The position numbers and the translations under genes are program-made. The notes under the pieces were generated by a model. The model saw only the letters and a program-made list of their open reading frames with translations. It was not told the DNA's origin and ran no database searches. Shown piece after piece: positions 62,002 through 64,000 of a DNA stretch of 64,000 nucleotides (positions are counted from its first letter, which is position 1; each line of letters starts with the position of its first letter). Source of the DNA: Caryophanales bacterium UBA1188 (lineage in GTDB: Bacteria > Bacillota_I > Bacilli_A > Izemoplasmatales > UBA1188); contig DBYK01000006.1 in assembly GCA_002310135.1 (NCBI GenBank), forward strand, positions 1 to 64,000, read 5' to 3'.

Positions 62002-63348
62002 ATGTATAAAAGTAAATACTTAAATGAATTATTTGATGGTGTTAAAACTAAATATTCAAATGAACCAGAATTTATTCAAGCAGTTGAAGAATTTTTTGAT
62101 TCAATGGATTTCTTAGTTGAAAAAGATCCAAACATTGAAAAGAGCGCAGTATTAGAAAGACTCATTGTTCCAGAAAGAATTATTCAATTTAGAGTTCCGT
62201 GGGTAGATGATAATGGAAAAATTCAAGTTAATACAGGTTATAGAGTACAATTCAATTCAGCTATAGGTCCATATAAAGGTGGGATGAGATTTGATAAAAG
62301 TGTTAACTTATCTGTATTAAAATTCTTGGGTTTCGAACAAACCTTTAAAAATAGTTTAACTGGATTGCCTATGGGTGGAGGTAAAGGTGGAAGTGATTTT
62401 GACCCTAAGAATAAATCAGATGCTGAAGTTATGAGATTTTGTCAATCTTTCATGAGTGAATTCTATCATTTCATAGGTCCAGATATGGATGTTCCTGCTG
62501 GAGATTTAGGCTTTGGCGCAAGAGAAATAGGCTATATGGTAGGAGAATATAAGAAATTAACACATAAATGGGGTAGGGTTTTCACAGGTAAAGGAATGTC
62601 TTATGGTGGATCACTTGCAAGACCTGAATCTACTGGTTATGGATTATGTTATTTCGTTGAAGAAATGCTTAAAACTTATAAAAACACAGATTTCAAAGGA
62701 AAGAAAGTTATCATCTCTGGTAAAGGCAAAGTATCAATTATGGCATTAAAGAAAGCTGTTGAACTAGGCGCTATAGTTGTTGGAATGAGCGATACTTCTG
62801 GTTATATTGGTAGTGATAAAGCTCTTGATTATGATGAAATATATTCAATAGCGAATAATAGAGGAAATCTTGAAAAAGAATATATTAAAAAACACAGCGA
62901 TGTTAAACATAGTTCAAATCCAAATGATCTTTGGAAAATTAAATGTGATATCGCCCTTCCTTGTGCAACACAAGCTGAAATTAGCATTATAAATGCTAAA
63001 GAATTAAAAGAAAATGGATGCTATTTAGTTGCTGAAGGAGCAAATATGCCATGCAATATTGATGCAATTAGATATTTCAACGAAAACGGAGTGCTCTTTG
63101 CGCCAGGTAAAGCGTCTAATGCTGGTGGTGTTGCTGTATCAGGCCTTGAAATGTCTCAAAATGCAATGCATCTCACTTGGACATTTGAAGAAGTTGATAG
63201 TAAGCTTAAAGATATTATGGTTAATATATTTAATGAATGTTATAAAAAAGCAAAAGAATTTAATGTTCCAACAAATTTAGCTCTTGGAGCAAATATAAGT
63301 GGATTTTTAAAAGTCTATGATGCAATGATACAAGAGGGCGTTATATAA
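62002..63348 (+). CDS. gdhA: Glutamate dehydrogenase (NADP-type family)
   Basis: A 448-residue hexameric-type GDH. Substrate Lys92 in YKGGMRF, catalytic Lys128 in GLPMGGGKGGSDFDP, Asp in DVPAGDLGFGAREIGYM, and GKGKVSIMALKKAVELGA coenzyme loop. The length and segments fit the NADPH-dependent biosynthetic enzyme linking ammonia and 2-oxoglutarate. GGGGG lies 10-13 bases before the start. Confidence 0.95.
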   Translation: MYKSKYLNELFDGVKTKYSNEPEFIQAVEEFFDSMDFLVEKDPNIEKSAVLERLIVPERIIQFRVPWVDDNGKIQVNTGYRVQFNSAIGPYKGGMRFDKSVNLSVLKFLGFEQTFKNSLTGLPMGGGKGGSDFDPKNKSDAEVMRFCQSFMSEFYHFIGPDMDVPAGDLGFGAREIGYMVGEYKKLTHKWGRVFTGKGMSYGGSLARPESTGYGLCYFVEEMLKTYKNTDFKGKKVIISGKGKVSIMALKKAVELGAIVVGMSDTSGYIGSDKALDYDEIYSIANNRGNLEKEYIKKHSDVKHSSNPNDLWKIKCDIALPCATQAEISIINAKELKENGCYLVAEGANMPCNIDAIRYFNENGVLFAPGKASNAGGVAVSGLEMSQNAMHLTWTFEEVDSKLKDIMVNIFNECYKKAKEFNVPTNLALGANISGFLKVYDAMIQEGVI

Positions 63349-63440
63349 AATAAGGTTTTTTATAAATTATTTGTCATCTTCTTCTATCGTCATATTTTTA
63401 ATCAAATAAAAAAAATATTAAAACTTCTTAAGAAGATACA

Positions 63441-63469
63441 TTGACAAATCGTTTTTAATTATCTATAAT
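63441..63469 (+). promoter_or_regulatory. Fully consensus sigma-A promoter of TetR gene
   Basis: TTGACA (63441-63446), a 17-bp spacer and TATAAT (63464-63469). The palindrome CTTCTTAAGAAG (63424-63435) lies just upstream. Confidence 0.85.
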
Positions 63470-63520
63470 CTTAAGTAGTAAAAAATATTTAATTGTGTCA
63501 AATTTAAGGGGGCAATTATT

Positions 63521-64000
63521 ATGCCGAAACAAGTGTTTTATAAAATATCGAAAGATAGGCAAATGAAGTTAATAAAACCTGCGCTCAAGGAATTTGTGAA
63601 AAAACCATATGAAAAAATTACCGTTCAAAGTTTAACGGCTACAATGAAAATATTAAGAACCGATTTTTATTACTACTTCCTTGATAAAGACGATATCTAT
63701 AATGGTGTTCTAGAAAACTTTCAAGAACTAGTAAAGAAAACTAAGGAAGATGCAAATCTTCAAGAAGCTTTAGAAATCTTATTTGAAAATTTAATTCAAA
63801 ACGAAAGTCCTAGATTCCGCCAATACTTAATAGAATTAACTGATAGTTATAATCCTCAGTTTGCAATAGAATTATCAAATAGACTAAGAAAGATGTTTGG
63901 TTGTCAGTGTGAAGGAGACATTCCTCCTGTAAAAGCAAGAATGAAGATATATCGTTTCTTAACTGTATTAAATCTTTATGAAAAAGGTGAACTAAAGTTA
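63521..64000 (+). CDS. TetR/AcrR-family regulator, 3' end outside window
   Basis: 160 codons are present and the frame is open at the window edge. Residues about 10-58 form a TetR-type helix-turn-helix: P-Y-E-K-I-T-V-Q-S-L, then D-F-Y-Y-Y-F-L-D-K-D-D-I-Y. The later part is helical. AAGGGGG precedes the start. Its ligand and target are unknown; such genes often lie beside transporters, which would be in the next window. Confidence 0.85.
   Translation, partial: MPKQVFYKISKDRQMKLIKPALKEFVKKPYEKITVQSLTATMKILRTDFYYYFLDKDDIYNGVLENFQELVKKTKEDANLQEALEILFENLIQNESPRFRQYLIELTDSYNPQFAIELSNRLRKMFGCQCEGDIPPVKARMKIYRFLTVLNLYEKGELKL

Noticed and set aside
1..64000. TGA read as tryptophan (Mollicutes code)
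   Set aside because: Several well-bounded genes end at TGA, including the Nudix gene whose TGA overlaps the next ATG, and conserved Trp positions use TGG.

Overview
This is an AT-rich bacterial chromosome segment with dense gene packing and strong Shine-Dalgarno sites. It uses ordinary TGA stops, including a TGA/ATG overlap at about 24305-24308, so tryptophan is not encoded by TGA here. Lipobox lipoproteins, a CIRCE-controlled hsp20, an rpsD leader, RNase J, a lysine-type riboswitch, LCP and CpsB/C/D-like proteins and a ComK-like protein point to a low-GC Bacillota lineage near Erysipelotrichia/Mollicutes-related gut Bacilli. That placement is inferred; there is no rRNA in the window. No tRNA, rRNA, CRISPR array or intact insertion sequence was seen.

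Layout. 1-4.1 kb: a cut-off lipoprotein, a serine hydrolase, rplM-rpsI and two small lipoproteins. 4.2-8 kb: thiI-pepF and rpsD with its leader. 8-13.4 kb: an XRE/M18-aminopeptidase fusion, pgk-tpiA-rsuA, a ComK-like regulator behind a short terminated leader, and CIRCE-hsp20. 13.5-15.7 kb: rplS and rimM-trmD-membrane protein. 15.7-20.7 kb: amino-sugar genes (glmM, nagB, cytosolic GH20) and a DUF4097 lipoprotein. 20.8-29.1 kb: accessory region with a DUF2804 protein, a HAD lipoprotein, a decaying phosphoesterase pseudogene, an XRE-Nudix fusion, a KilA-N protein, a secreted peptidase-like/lipoprotein pair, a paralogue scrap, and repeats beside rlmD. 29-33.4 kb: a two-component system with rlmD, and dut. 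33.5-39.1 kb: RNase J, an amino-acid ABC importer under a lysine riboswitch, and an aminotransferase. 39-46.3 kb: an ABC-F protein, then a polysaccharide-control locus with a CpsB-like phosphatase diverging from CpsC-like, CpsD-like, a membrane protein with a uL15-like C-terminus, and LCP. 46.4-49.9 kb: a YwaF-like protein, a HAD phosphatase, and galE with a winged-helix regulator. 50.1-56.7 kb: a five-gene flavin/iron-sulfur/kinase operon. 56.9-64 kb: recN, a phosphohexomutase, an MFS carrier, gdhA and a cut-off TetR regulator.

The best candidates for undescribed biology are four. First, the CpsD-linked membrane protein whose cytoplasmic tail ends in a ribosomal-protein-uL15-like domain. Second, the operon at 50134-56737, which joins a GlpA-like dehydrogenase, a second flavoprotein, DUF1667, an FGGY kinase and an alkylglycerone-phosphate-synthase-like flavoprotein. 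Third, two enzymes fused to XRE DNA-binding domains (M18 aminopeptidase and Nudix). Fourth, the ComK-like gene behind a consensus promoter and terminator.
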